Source: Acidimicrobiales bacterium (GTDB taxonomy: Bacteria > Actinomycetota > Acidimicrobiia > Acidimicrobiales > Palsa-688). Taken from it: a DNA stretch of 20,258 nucleotides. Position numbers and translations under genes: made by a program. The stretch spans positions 1 through 20,258 of the forward strand of contig JAFAWZ010000185.1 in assembly GCA_019241495.1 (NCBI GenBank), written 5' to 3'. This document shows positions 1 through 7,551 of the stretch, piece by piece; the stretch's first letter is position 1, and every line of letters starts with the position of its first letter. A model generated the notes under the pieces. The model was not told the DNA's origin. It saw nothing but the letters and a program-made list of their open reading frames with translations, and did no database searches.

Positions 1-267
1 GCCGCCGATCGTGGCAGCCCACAGGACCCTCTTGACCCCGGCCCTTCTCATGGGAGCATGTTTGGCCGGCGGCTTCTGCGTTTATGGGGACAGTTTGTGG
101 GGACCTACTCAACCCTTGCGTGTGCAGCATGGGCAACGTGGCGCGGAAACGAGCGGCCGTCACGCTGCGGATTCGCGGTCGGGGTTGCGGTCCGGCCGAG
201 CCTTGCGTAGGCATGCCCGATGCATGCGTACGCAGTTGCCCTGCTCAAAGTGATCCAGGGTTGGTGT
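1..267. other. Non-coding stretch with no recognisable gene
   Basis: I see no convincing protein in any frame here. The open frames are short, mutually overlapping and rich in Arg/Gly shadow composition. The only structure I can support is the inverted repeat at 204-234, listed separately. The stretch may be the flank of a gene lying outside the window. Confidence 0.5.
204..234. repeat. 31-bp inverted repeat (13-bp arms, 5-nt loop)
   Basis: Left arm TGCGTAGGCATGC (204-216) and right arm GCATGCGTACGCA (222-234) are reverse complements at 12 of 13 positions, separated by CCGAT. No T-run follows, so it is not a classical intrinsic terminator. It could be an operator, a cruciform or recombination site, or an RNA hairpin. 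Confidence 0.55.
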
Positions 268-399
268 TCAGATTTCGACCTCGGCAGAGATGACGACCGT
301 CAGGTTGAGGGGATCGGTGGTGGCTCCGATGGCAGTGCGGGTGTGGCTTCCGGTTTCGGGTCCGTACGGGTAGACGATGAACTTGGAGAACGTCGTTCT
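268..399 (-). pseudogene. Orphan C-terminal coding remnant, function unknown
   Basis: Reading the minus strand to the TGA at 268-270 gives about 43 residues ending in TDPLNLTVVISAEVEI, preceded by FSKFIVYPYGPETG. The codons have strong G/C third positions (roughly 31 of 40) and balanced composition, unlike the Arg/Pro-rich shadow frames around it. Upstream of about 399 the same frame turns into shadow-like sequence with no plausible start or ribosome binding site. This suggests the tail of a gene whose front has been lost or frameshifted. I do not recognise the family. It could also be a chance frame. Confidence 0.3.
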
Positions 400-476
400 C
401 GCATGGGGTAGTCTCAGTGTTGCTCTCCTCCGCACGGCTTCGCGAGCAGCAGAGGGTCCCGCCGACGCGTTGGTCA

Positions 477-1007
477 TCATCGCTTCGTATCGACTTCGTC
501 GCCATTCATGAGGCGTGCACCTATGAACTCGCCGGTGAGCATCGTGCCCGGGCCGGGCCGGCCACCAGGCCCTGGGAGGACGTGGACCGATTCGGAGCTG
601 ACCGCCTCTGCACACGACGAGCAGCACACCGTCGGAGTGAACACGTGACCGCAGGTGCGGTGGCGGTAGCGGATGGGCGGGCCGTCATCGGGCGTGGCCC
701 ACCGGTCGCCCCACGCGGTCAGGGCCATCAGGACTGGAACCAGGTCCACCCCGGCCTGGGTCAACTGGTAGCGATAGCGAGGCGGGTGGTCGAGATAGCG
801 AAGTCGCGTCACGATGCCGTCCACGGCGAGCCCCTCGAGACGGGTTGCTAGGAGGTTGCGAGAAATCCCAAGGTCGACGGCGAGTTCGTCGAAGCGTCGA
901 GGACCGAGCGCCAGGTCCCGCAAGATCAGGGGAGACCACCAGTCCCCGACCATCTCGAGCGACCGGGCAAGCGAACATTGCATGGCTGCGAAGCTCGTCT
1001 GACGCAT
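477..1007 (-). CDS. HxlR-family transcriptional regulator with zinc-ribbon-like tail
   Basis: This is a 176-aa winged-helix regulator of the HxlR type. Residues 10-100 match the family pattern: QCSLARSLEMVGDWWSPLIL with the conserved N-terminal Cys11, the recognition-helix region GISRNLLATRLEGL, and the wing RYLDHPPRYRYQLT. After the core comes a tail with Cys119, Cys128, Cys129 and Cys132 (TCGHVFTPTVCCSSC), resembling the small metal-binding or redox extension seen in some HxlR proteins. I chose the ATG at 1007 because it sits just before the conserved core; an upstream in-frame start at 1148 would overlap the divergent gene, and ATG 983 is an alternative. It is transcribed divergently from the NTF2-like gene, 79 bp away, and probably controls it. 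Whether it senses a ligand or oxidation cannot be told from sequence. Confidence 0.88.
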   Translation of the reverse strand: MRQTSFAAMQCSLARSLEMVGDWWSPLILRDLALGPRRFDELAVDLGISRNLLATRLEGLAVDGIVTRLRYLDHPPRYRYQLTQAGVDLVPVLMALTAWGDRWATPDDGPPIRYRHRTCGHVFTPTVCCSSCAEAVSSESVHVLPGPGGRPGPGTMLTGEFIGARLMNGDEVDTKR

Positions 1008-1025
1008 GACAAGCAGGCTACTCAG

Positions 1026-1054
1026 TTGATCTATTGAACTCACATTGCTATCGT
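1026..1054 (+). promoter_or_regulatory. Putative promoter of the NTF2-like gene
   Basis: TTGATC (1026-1031), a 17-bp spacer and TATCGT (1049-1054) form a reasonable sigma-70 promoter, 32 bp upstream of the GTG at 1087. A weak AGTT-N9-AACT inverted repeat (1025-1041) overlaps the -35 box and could bind the divergent HxlR protein. Confidence 0.4.
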
Positions 1055-1086
1055 GGGCACGAACCCCCAAAGAAGGCAGGCCACCC

Positions 1087-1539
1087 GTGTACCACCGGAT
1101 CGTCGCCAACAAAGTGCGAGCGACTTTCGCCCAGATTGGTGCGGGCAATTCCGACGCGATGCTTTCCGGTATGGCACCCCGCTTTAGCTACCGCTTCTAC
1201 GGTGAGTCCGCACTCTCGGGCGAGCGCCATACCCTTGACGGGCTACGGCGTTGGTGGGAGCGCTCCAGCAAGCTATTGCCCACACCCGACTTCATTGTCG
1301 AAGAGGTGATCGTGGCCGGCGGACCTTGGAAGACCCGTATCGCCACCCGAGTCCGTATCCACGCCGTCCTGGCTGACGGATCGCCCTACGACAACATCTT
1401 CATGCAGAACATGTCGATGCGTTGGGCTCGCATCACCGAGATTCATACCCTCGAAGACACCGCTACCCTTCAAATCGCCTTGGACCAGCTCGCCGCTGCC
1501 GGCATTGCCGATGCCCACGCGGAGCCGATTACCGATTGA
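1087..1539 (+). CDS. NTF2-like / SnoaL-like domain protein
   Basis: A 150-aa protein resembling the actinobacterial nuclear-transport-factor-2-like (SnoaL) fold. It opens YHRIVANKVRATFAQIGAGN, then has the typical MLSGMAPRFSYRFYG, an RWWERSSKLLP segment, and strands ending MRWARITEIHTLEDT before an Ala-rich C-terminal helix. The GTG at 1087 is preferred over the ATG at 1045 because related proteins begin with (M)YHxIV and the promoter lies at 1026-1054. NTF2-fold proteins of this kind bind small hydrophobic molecules or act as isomerases or hydrolases; the substrate here is unknown. Pairing with a divergent HxlR regulator suggests inducible expression. The family call is firm and the function is not. 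Confidence 0.8.
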   Translation: MYHRIVANKVRATFAQIGAGNSDAMLSGMAPRFSYRFYGESALSGERHTLDGLRRWWERSSKLLPTPDFIVEEVIVAGGPWKTRIATRVRIHAVLADGSPYDNIFMQNMSMRWARITEIHTLEDTATLQIALDQLAAAGIADAHAEPITD

Positions 1540-1678
1540 AAGCGTTCTCGCACGCAGACGGCTGCCGGCTTGAGCTTCCCGGGCCGAACACTGCGGTTCG
1601 CCGGTGCTGGCGAGGTAGCAAAGACCCCCGACCTGTCGGTCAGAGCCTCTGAACATGCCTCGGCTGGCGGGGTAGATA

Positions 1679-2045
1679 GGGACTGTCAGATTTTCTGTGT
1701 AAGCGGTCGTGATGGTCATTGATTTTTCAGATGGCGACGCGGTCTCCGTAGTGGATGGTCAGGGCGTTCAAGATGTGTTTCCAGCCGTTGATGCGTCCTT
1801 TCAGGTTGGCTCTGCCGGGCCGGTATTGCTGGGCCACGAGGGTAGAGGACCTTCATGGCCGCCTGCTCGTTGGGGAAGTGGCCACGGTGGCGGACGGCTC
1901 GGCGGAACCGGGCGTTGAGGCTCTCGATGGCGTTGGTATCCGGTATGAAAGAGGCAGGCGTCAGCTGGTCCCAGCGGTTGGCCGACGGCCTTGAGACTGT
2001 GGATGACTTTGGGCGTGCGGCGACGCGGCCATTCCTACCGTGACG
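1679..2045 (-). mobile_element. Degenerate IS256-family element (right end)
   Basis: A terminal-inverted-repeat-like sequence begins at 1679 (GGGACTGTCAGATTTTCTGT), followed 25 bp inward by the stop of a transposase C-terminal fragment read on the minus strand. The GGGACTGTCA... terminus with a following TGTGTAA resembles IS256-family ends. The left end and most of the transposase are missing. The inner boundary near 2045 is approximate, set where transposase similarity fades. Confidence 0.65.
1727..2045 (-). pseudogene. IS256-family transposase, C-terminal fragment, frameshifted
   Basis: The minus strand encodes the hallmark IS256 C-terminal block TNAIESLNARFRRAVRHRGH followed by FPNEQAAMKVLY. 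Just after KVLY the frame shifts: the expected continuation LVAQQYRPGRANLKGRINGW, then KHILNALTIHYGDRVAI and a stop at 1727, is read one frame over. Upstream, a stretch reading PRRRTPKVIHSLKAVGQ is also in another frame relative to WDQLTP, implying a second frameshift. The DDE catalytic N-terminal and central parts are absent. This is a dead remnant, likely old, between the NTF2-like gene and the hydrolase. Confidence 0.8.
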
Positions 2046-2235
2046 ACGATCGCACCCTGTCAGCCTGGAGCACAGTTTCATTTGGGACAACCGATGCTCC
2101 CTGCCCCGGGGAAGTCGGCCGAACCCCCTCTTGTCATCATGCCGTTCACCACCGGCAGGTCACGATCTCGGCCGGGCTCACGGCAGATGAACTATCCGCT
2201 CGCTCTCACCGCCAGAGCCGACACAGCCGGGACCG

Positions 2236-2248
2236 TAGAATCCTCGTC
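2236..2248 (+). promoter_or_regulatory. -10 box for a probable leaderless hydrolase transcript
   Basis: TAGAAT (2236-2241) lies 7 nt before the ATG at 2249, so transcription would start at or next to the start codon. There is no Shine-Dalgarno sequence in between, and no good -35 is visible. The 190 bp upstream, between the IS256 remnant and this box, shows nothing else. Confidence 0.4.
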
Positions 2249-3208
2249 ATGAAGCACCGTGTTGTCGACGCTCGCGGCATGCGTATCCATCTGGTGGAGG
2301 CCGGTGAGGGTCCTATGGTGCTTTTGGTGCACGGCTTTCCCGAGTCGTGGTACTCGTGGCGCCACCAGCTGACCGCTTTGGCCGCTGCCGGCTACCGGAC
2401 GGTCGCTATCGACGTTCGTGGTTACGGCCGGTCGTCGGCGCCGGTAGAGGTAGAGGCGTACGGGATGTTGCAGCACGTCAGCGACAACCTGGGTGTGCTC
2501 GAAGCGCTAGGTGAGGACAAAGCGACGATCGTCGGCCATGACTGGGGATCGATTATCGCAGCGCACTGCGCCCTGCTCCGACCCGATGTGTTCACCGGCC
2601 TGGCCATGCTGAGCTCCCCGTATGCTCCGCCCGGGACTATCCGTCCGACCGACGCCATGAGAGCGGCGGGCGGTGACGAAGAGTTCTACATCATGTACTT
2701 CCAGGCTCCCGGCCGGGCCGAGGCGGAAGCCGAGATGGACGTCCGTCACTGGATGCTCGGCATCTTGATGGCGGTGTCGGGCGACGCTGTCGCCACACCA
2801 GACGGGGGCGCAGTCACCACCGTCCCCGCCGGCCAGATGCTGAGAGACCGCTTCGTGATCCCGGACCGCCTACCGGGGTGGCTGACCGAGACCGACCTCG
2901 ACTTCTACGTCGAGGAGTTCGAACGAACCGGTTTTAGGGGCGGCCTGAATCGTTACCGCAATATGGACCTCGACTGGGAGGATCTGCAGCCCTGGCGGGG
3001 CCAGCCGATCACGGTCCCGTCCCTGTTCATTGGTGGGCAGCGCGATCCGTCGACGCGCGGAGGCCAGCGGGCCATCGCCAAGTTCGGCGAGTCCCTCCCC
3101 GGGTTGCGCGGCAACCACCTCTTGGCCGGGTGCGGGCACTGGGTCCAGCAGGAACGCCCGGAGGAAGTGAACCGGCTGCTGATCGATTGGCTCAACGCGC
3201 TGCCCTAG
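2249..3208 (+). CDS. Alpha/beta hydrolase, epoxide-hydrolase type
   Basis: A 319-aa alpha/beta-hydrolase-fold enzyme with epoxide hydrolase signatures. HGFPESWYSWRHQ starts at residue 28 (oxyanion HGxP motif). The nucleophile elbow GHDWGS has Asp98 rather than Ser, the mark of epoxide hydrolases and haloalkane dehalogenases. A cap region follows, with the FYVEEFERTGFRGGLNRYRN segment typical of soluble epoxide hydrolases. The acid is likely Asp266 (GGQRDPS) and the base His297 (GCGHWVQQE). Family members open epoxides to diols through a covalent ester intermediate; the natural substrate is unknown. There is no signal peptide, so it is cytosolic. The ATG at 2249 starts directly at the conserved N-terminal beta strand; longer in-frame starts run through the transposon remnant. 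It stands alone with transposon debris on both sides. Esterase or dehalogenase activity is possible but less likely. Confidence 0.9.
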   Translation: MKHRVVDARGMRIHLVEAGEGPMVLLVHGFPESWYSWRHQLTALAAAGYRTVAIDVRGYGRSSAPVEVEAYGMLQHVSDNLGVLEALGEDKATIVGHDWGSIIAAHCALLRPDVFTGLAMLSSPYAPPGTIRPTDAMRAAGGDEEFYIMYFQAPGRAEAEAEMDVRHWMLGILMAVSGDAVATPDGGAVTTVPAGQMLRDRFVIPDRLPGWLTETDLDFYVEEFERTGFRGGLNRYRNMDLDWEDLQPWRGQPITVPSLFIGGQRDPSTRGGQRAIAKFGESLPGLRGNHLLAGCGHWVQQERPEEVNRLLIDWLNALP

Positions 3209-3249
3209 GGCTCCTCGGTTCCCGCCGTGTGGAGAGTTGAGGCAAGTTT

Positions 3250-4045
3250 TCAGGCGGCGATGGCGAGTCGGGCGTTGGTGATGTAGCTCGTCACGGCGTT
3301 GTCGATGGTGCTGAGGGCTTGGCGGAGCTCGGTCGGGGCCGGTGGGAGGTGGGCCGCGAGGAGCCGGTGGTCGAGCTTCGTGTAGAACACGGCGGCTCGG
3401 ATGCCGTCAGTGGTGGGGACGTAGGTGTTGGTGTGGGGGATGCGCACGACGAGGCCTTTGAGGCGGAGTCGTCGCAGGTCGTGGTCATTTGCGCCGGGGC
3501 GTATGGCCGGTCGAGCAGCTGGCTCACCAAGGCTCGGAGGCTCTTGTTGGTGAAGCCGACGGTGGCGGTCAGTGCGACGCAGAGGGCGCCGGTCAGGGCC
3601 ATGACGCAGGGATCCCCGAAGCGGAGCGCTCCGGTTCGATGGCCCTCCTCAACCGAAGGCTGTGAGATCCGCTCGAATAGGGCGGTCTCGATGGCACAGC
3701 CCTGACCGGCACGCTGCACCTCGAGCAGCCGGCGGTTGGCCGCGGCGGCCTTGGCCTTGAGCTCGGGGAGGTTGATAACGCGGCGTTGGCAGCCCAGATC
3801 GTTGGGGGCGTTGATCACGGTCTCGATGCGAAGGGCGCGTCCTTCCTTGAGGTATTCCTTGATGCGGGAGTGCGTGTCGAAAGCGTTGATGGTGACCTCG
3901 GTGCCCCGAGTGACGACCTTGGTGGCGAACTCGCTCTTGGTGGTGGTGGTGCGGATCTGGCGGGCGAAGACGAGCTTGATCTGGTCGGGCCGGCCGATGT
4001 CGAGGTTGTCAGCCACCACCGCCTCGAAGAACGCCCAGCGCCGAA
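3250..4045 (-). pseudogene. C-terminal part of a conserved actinobacterial hypothetical protein, one frameshift
   Basis: On the minus strand the frame from about 4045 reads AVVADNLDIGRPDQIKLVFA, then VNAFDTHSRIKEYLKEGRAL, RIETVINAPNDLGC, RAGQGCAIETALFERI, HRTGALRFGDPCVMALTGAL and VGFTNKSLRALVSQLLDRPY. I recall this as a common actinobacterial family of unknown function. At about 3482 one base appears to be missing. Inserting it restores MTYDLRRLRLKGLVVRIPHT and then VFYTKLDHRLLAAHLPPAP to a stop at 3250. That C-terminal block looks like a winged helix. The N-terminal part is replaced by an IS1182-type transposase fragment, so the gene is both truncated and frameshifted. A mobile-element-associated role is possible. 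Confidence 0.65.
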
Positions 4046-4539
4046 CGGACAAGCGTGATCGTGTCCATCGTGGCCACCGCGTCATACAGCGGCGTCGAGT
4101 CCAGCACGCGCTTTGCGCCGACGAGGCCCGCCTCGGAGGCGGCCTCCACGGTCACGTCGAAGCTGCGCCTCGGCTTGGCGGACGAGGCCAGGCGCGCCCG
4201 CATGTCGACCAGCACCGTGTGGGCGAAACGCTCCAAGCGTCCGATGTCGTAGCCGCCCACCCCCGCCGCGTAGCGCCAGCGAGCGTCGAAGGTGAAGCGC
4301 TCCACGGCTTCGCGGTCCGACAGGCCCTCCAGCCGTTGCAGCACCATCACCGTCGCCACGACCGAGGGCGGCACCGACTGGCGGCCACGACTGCTGAACA
4401 GGTCAGCGAACAGCCCGTCGGGGAACAGGCGGTCGCGCTCGCGGTGCAGCACCGCGTAAATCGAGCTCTCCGCCTCGTCGCAGAAGCGCTTCACGTCGTC
4501 GAACAAGTCGCCCTGCTTATCAGCTACACCGAGCGTCAT
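4009..4539 (-). pseudogene. IS1182-family transposase, N-terminal fragment
   Basis: The minus strand from the ATG at 4539 reads MTLGVADKQGDLFDDVKRFC, LHRERDRLFPDGLFADLFSS, RGRQSVPPSVVATVMVLQRL and EGLSDREAVERFTFDARWRY, ending with VLDSTPLYDAVATMDTITLV. This is the N-terminal region of actinobacterial IS1182-type transposases, up to the first catalytic Asp (LDSTPLYDA). After about 176 codons it runs into unrelated sequence and a stop; the rest of the DDE core is absent. The junction with the hypothetical-protein remnant lies around 4030-4045, where the two coding frames overlap. It cannot be active. It may have been fused through illegitimate recombination. Confidence 0.8.
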
Positions 4540-4636
4540 CACCAACTCCCCATCGAGACCTCCAGCCGTGTAATTCTCGTCTGTTCCTGTGGGCGCCGCG
4601 CATACGGTCGCTTCGGCCCCGAACAGGGCACCGAGG

Positions 4637-5566
4637 TCAACGCGAGGTCCAGCGCCGTTGCGAACTGACTCGACCGCGGCTGAGGGCTCTCGATCCGCTT
4701 GGATGGATGCGGCAGAGCGCGGCGAGGTGGGGCGCGGCGTCGGGCCAGCGTGGTTGCCATCGGGTGGACTGTTTGAACCGGGCGTTGTCGGCGACCCACG
4801 AACGGCCGAAGAGGGGTCCGTTGCCCCAGCGCGAGTCGTAGAGCGGGTGCAGCCTTCGTCCGGTCCCTGTTTGGAGGGCAGCCGCCAGCTCACCTTGGGT
4901 GTGCGGGGTGTCGTCGGTAACGTCGTAGCATCCGGCGGGGGCTGCTCGTAAGGCCGAGGTAACAGCCGTTGCGGCGTCGGCGACTGCGACGGTCGGGATG
5001 ATCGCCTCGGGCGGCCCGTCGAGTAGCTGCCACCCTTTTGCCGCGGCGTCGATGAGGCGGGAGGTGATCGGGTCGTTGGCGCCATAGGGCCATCCGAGGC
5101 GGAGAATGATGGACTCGCCTCCCAGGTGGGCGAAGCGGTCAGCTGCTGCTTCGATAGCGAGGGCCGCTCCGCTCTCGGGAAGCGGGCTCGACTTAGTGCG
5201 GCCAGAGTGGACTTGTTGCGTGGCGGCGAAGACCGATGACACCGCGATCAGGGTGGTAGCCCCGCTTCGGCGGGCGAGTTCAACCGCCGATACCGCGTCG
5301 CGCCGCGATCTCGAGTCGGCTATCCGGGACCAGGCGGCGCGAACGCTCCCGGCCGGCATGCGAAGCGAACTGATGAGCACAACGACTGAAGGCGCACCGC
5401 GGGTGGTCGCCGTGTCGGCCCCCGTTTGGAGGCCACCTGACTGCACTTCTAGTCCAGTTGCGGCTAGGGCTCGACCGATGGGGCGGCTGAGCGCAGTCTG
5501 AGATCCCAGCACAGCCACATCGCGGACGTCCCGGACGGCACCCGCCTGTCGACCTAGAGCAGTCAT
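4637..5566 (-). CDS. Atypical NAD(P)-epimerase/SDR-like protein
   Basis: A 309-aa protein with the layout of extended short-chain dehydrogenases / NAD-dependent epimerases: first beta strand VAVLGSQTALSRPIG (about residues 17-31), central ATTLIAVSSVF strand, RLGWPYGANDPITSRLIDAA, and a C-terminal substrate domain with CYDVTDDTPHTQGELAAALQ and VADNARFKQSTRWQPRWP. Two key features are weak. The dinucleotide loop lacks the normal GxxGxxG spacing, and where YxxxK is expected the sequence is SGAALAIEAAADRF, without Tyr or Lys. It may be a non-catalytic NAD-binding or scaffolding SDR, as in NmrA-like regulators. The C-terminal tail past 4700 is low-quality sequence and may have been altered by the adjacent transposon remnant. 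It is divergent from the MFS gene and has its own copy of the putative PadR operator over its start codon. Confidence 0.72.
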   Translation of the reverse strand: MTALGRQAGAVRDVRDVAVLGSQTALSRPIGRALAATGLEVQSGGLQTGADTATTRGAPSVVVLISSLRMPAGSVRAAWSRIADSRSRRDAVSAVELARRSGATTLIAVSSVFAATQQVHSGRTKSSPLPESGAALAIEAAADRFAHLGGESIILRLGWPYGANDPITSRLIDAAAKGWQLLDGPPEAIIPTVAVADAATAVTSALRAAPAGCYDVTDDTPHTQGELAAALQTGTGRRLHPLYDSRWGNGPLFGRSWVADNARFKQSTRWQPRWPDAAPHLAALCRIHPSGSRALSRGRVSSQRRWTSR

Positions 5567-5578
5567 ATACGACTACTC
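5560..5578. promoter_or_regulatory. Putative PadR operator over the SDR-like gene start
   Basis: AGTCATATACGACTACTC (5561-5578) matches the padR site (8346-8364) at 15 of 19 positions in the same plus-strand orientation and keeps the AGTC-N6-GACT inverted repeat. It covers the ATG at 5566 of the minus-strand gene. A TTGACG box (minus strand, 5604-5599) lies 38 nt before that ATG, so the site would overlap the -10 and start region of a leaderless or nearly leaderless transcript. Confidence 0.55.
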
Positions 5579-5679
5579 CACCACGCTATCCTGGCGATCG
5601 TCAAGGAAAGTGGTCGGTGCCGCATCGCTATCTGAACGGCAGTCTCTCGTTGTTCGACTGAAGGTCATGAGGCGTCCGC

Positions 5680-5714
5680 TTGACAGGCCCCACTAGTCAT
5701 GTTTGAGTAGTCGC
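5680..5714 (+). promoter_or_regulatory. MFS promoter with PadR-type operator
   Basis: A consensus -35 box TTGACA (5680-5685) lies exactly 35 nt before the ATG at 5715, implying a leaderless transcript. Between them sits TAGTCATGTTTGAGTA (5694-5709), a 6-bp inverted repeat with one mismatch, spanning the spacer and -10 region. The same layout, base for base in spacing, occurs in front of the padR gene at 8332-8367. Confidence 0.65.
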
Positions 5715-7523
5715 ATGCAACACGATGACGATGCGGGCGGACCGCCAAAGCGGGCACAAGCGGAGCGATGGCAGAGGGATACGGGCGATGAGGGCGCAGA
5801 CCATCCTGGTTGGAGCGGCTCCGCAGGCTCCGGGCCTTCAGGCGGGGCCGAATCTTCAGGTTGGGCGGGTTCGTCGGGCTGGGGCGATCCGAACGTGGTG
5901 GTGGCCAATCGGCTGACGGTCCTGGCTGTTGTGTTGGTCGGGGCGTTCATGATCTTGTTGGACGCCACGATCGTGAACGTGGCTGTTCCGTCGATCCAGC
6001 GCAGCTTGCATACGAGCTATTCGGCGATCGAGTGGGTGGTGAGCGGCTATGCGCTGGCCTACGGGCTGCTGCTGATACCGGCGGGCCGGCTGGGGGACCG
6101 GGTCGGCCAGAAGAAGCTGTACGTCGTCGGCCTGGTGGGCTTCACGGCGGCGTCGGTGCTGTGCGGGGGCTCGACCAGCGCCGGCGAGTTGGTGGCGTGG
6201 CGGGTGATGCAGGGCGCGATGGCCGGAGTGATGAACCCGCCGATCCTGGCCATCATCCAAGCGGTGTTCCCGGCCAAGGAGCGGGGCAAGGCGTTCGGCT
6301 ATTACGGCGCGGCGGCAGGGCTGGCCACTGCGGCCGGTCCGCTGATCGGCGGCTTACTGATCGCCTGGAACCTGAACGGCTGGAACTGGCGGCCCGTGTT
6401 CCTGGTCAACCTGCCCATCGGGATCTTGGGTCTGGTGGCAGCGCTGCGCATCGTGCCCGAGTCGCGGGGGGAGCGAACGTCGTTCGACCTGGTCGGCGTG
6501 GGTCTGATCTCGGCCACCATGATCTTGGTCACATACCCGCTGATCGAGGGCCAGGGGGCGGCCTGGCCGGCCTGGACGTTCGCCTGCATGGCATCGGCGG
6601 TGCCGGTGGCGGCGCTGTTCGTGGGGTGGGAGCGCCGGGTGGCGCGCCGGGGCGGCACCCCGCTGGTCAAGATGTCGATGTTCTCGAACCGCTCGTTCGC
6701 GGCGGGCAGTGCCTTGAGCCTGGTGTACTTCGCTGGGTTCATCGGCCTGTTGTTCGTCCTGTCGCTATATGTCCAGATAGGCCTGGGGTGGAGCGCTTTG
6801 CACGCCGGCTTGACCATCTTTCCCTTCGCGGCGGGGACGTTCCTTGGTGCGGCGGCCTCTGATCAGATCACCCGTCGGATCGGACGCGGGGTGCTGCAGA
6901 TCGGCTCTGTGGTGGTGGCCGCGGCCACGGTGGCCACCATCGCGGTCATCCACGCCGAGGGCATCTCGGTAACCAGCTGGGAGCTGCTCCCGGCCCTGTT
7001 GATCGGCGGGATCGGCTCGGGCCTGGTCATTGCTCCCAACGTGGAAGTGGTCCTCTCTGGGGTGCCCTGGCAGGACGCCGGCTCGGCCAGCGGCAGCTTG
7101 AGCGCGGCGCAGCGCCTGGGCCAATCGGTCGGGATCGCGGTCGTCGGTGTGGCCCTGTTCGCCAGCCTGGCCAACTTCGCCCCTCACGCCGCCCGACAAG
7201 CAGTCCCGGCCCTGCGCCAACACCTGGCGGCCACCCAGCCGGCGACACCGTCTACCACCGCTGCCGAGCAGCGGTTCGTGGCCTGTTTCGAGGCCCGCAC
7301 CGAAAGCGCCGACCCGACCGCCACACCACCGGGCTGCTCCACGCAGGGCCAGCCCGTCCAAGCGGTAGCGGCCTACCAGGCCGCGGGCCAGAAGGCCCTG
7401 GCTCGAGCGTTCACCCACGCCACCGAGATCGCCCTGCTCTACGCCCTGGGCGCCCTCGTCCTGGCCGCGCTACTGGTCCCGTTCCTGCCCCACCGAGTAC
7501 GCCACGAAGAATGGACAGCCTGA
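5715..7523 (+). CDS. MFS drug exporter, DHA2 (EmrB/QacA) type
   Basis: A 602-aa membrane protein of the DHA2 family, which has 14 transmembrane helices and exports drugs or metabolites in exchange for protons. A Gly/Ser/Trp-rich cytosolic N-terminus of about 65 residues precedes TM1 with the DHA2 signature LDATIVNVAVPSIQ. Motif A follows TM2 (GRLGDRVGQKK), and the antiporter motif C is seen as GLATAAGPLIGG. Hydrophobic segments continue to the C-terminus, with a large extracellular loop near residues 490-560 that contains two Cys. I chose the ATG at 5715 because a -35 box sits 35 nt upstream and the padR gene uses the same spacing; TTG 5703 lies inside the operator. The cupredoxin gene follows 28 bp downstream. 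The substrate cannot be inferred. The operator suggests repression by the PadR protein encoded downstream. Confidence 0.92.
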   Translation: MQHDDDAGGPPKRAQAERWQRDTGDEGADHPGWSGSAGSGPSGGAESSGWAGSSGWGDPNVVVANRLTVLAVVLVGAFMILLDATIVNVAVPSIQRSLHTSYSAIEWVVSGYALAYGLLLIPAGRLGDRVGQKKLYVVGLVGFTAASVLCGGSTSAGELVAWRVMQGAMAGVMNPPILAIIQAVFPAKERGKAFGYYGAAAGLATAAGPLIGGLLIAWNLNGWNWRPVFLVNLPIGILGLVAALRIVPESRGERTSFDLVGVGLISATMILVTYPLIEGQGAAWPAWTFACMASAVPVAALFVGWERRVARRGGTPLVKMSMFSNRSFAAGSALSLVYFAGFIGLLFVLSLYVQIGLGWSALHAGLTIFPFAAGTFLGAAASDQITRRIGRGVLQIGSVVVAAATVATIAVIHAEGISVTSWELLPALLIGGIGSGLVIAPNVEVVLSGVPWQDAGSASGSLSAAQRLGQSVGIAVVGVALFASLANFAPHAARQAVPALRQHLAATQPATPSTTAAEQRFVACFEARTESADPTATPPGCSTQGQPVQAVAAYQAAGQKALARAFTHATEIALLYALGALVLAALLVPFLPHRVRHEEWTA

Positions 7524-7551
7524 CCATGACCGACATGACCCCCCGACAGCA

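Noticed and set aside
3736..4668. 310-aa plus-strand open frame
   Set aside because: It lies antisense to the transposase and hypothetical-protein remnants, whose family motifs are unmistakable on the minus strand; its own composition is His/Arg/Ala-rich shadow.
4540..5085. Upstream extension of the transposase frame (about 180 residues, Pro/Arg-rich)
   Set aside because: It is an out-of-frame shadow of the SDR-like gene; transposase similarity begins only at the ATG at 4539.
5810..6862. 350-aa frame inside the exporter gene
   Set aside because: It is Gly/Arg-rich and out of frame with the clear DHA2 exporter; no motif.
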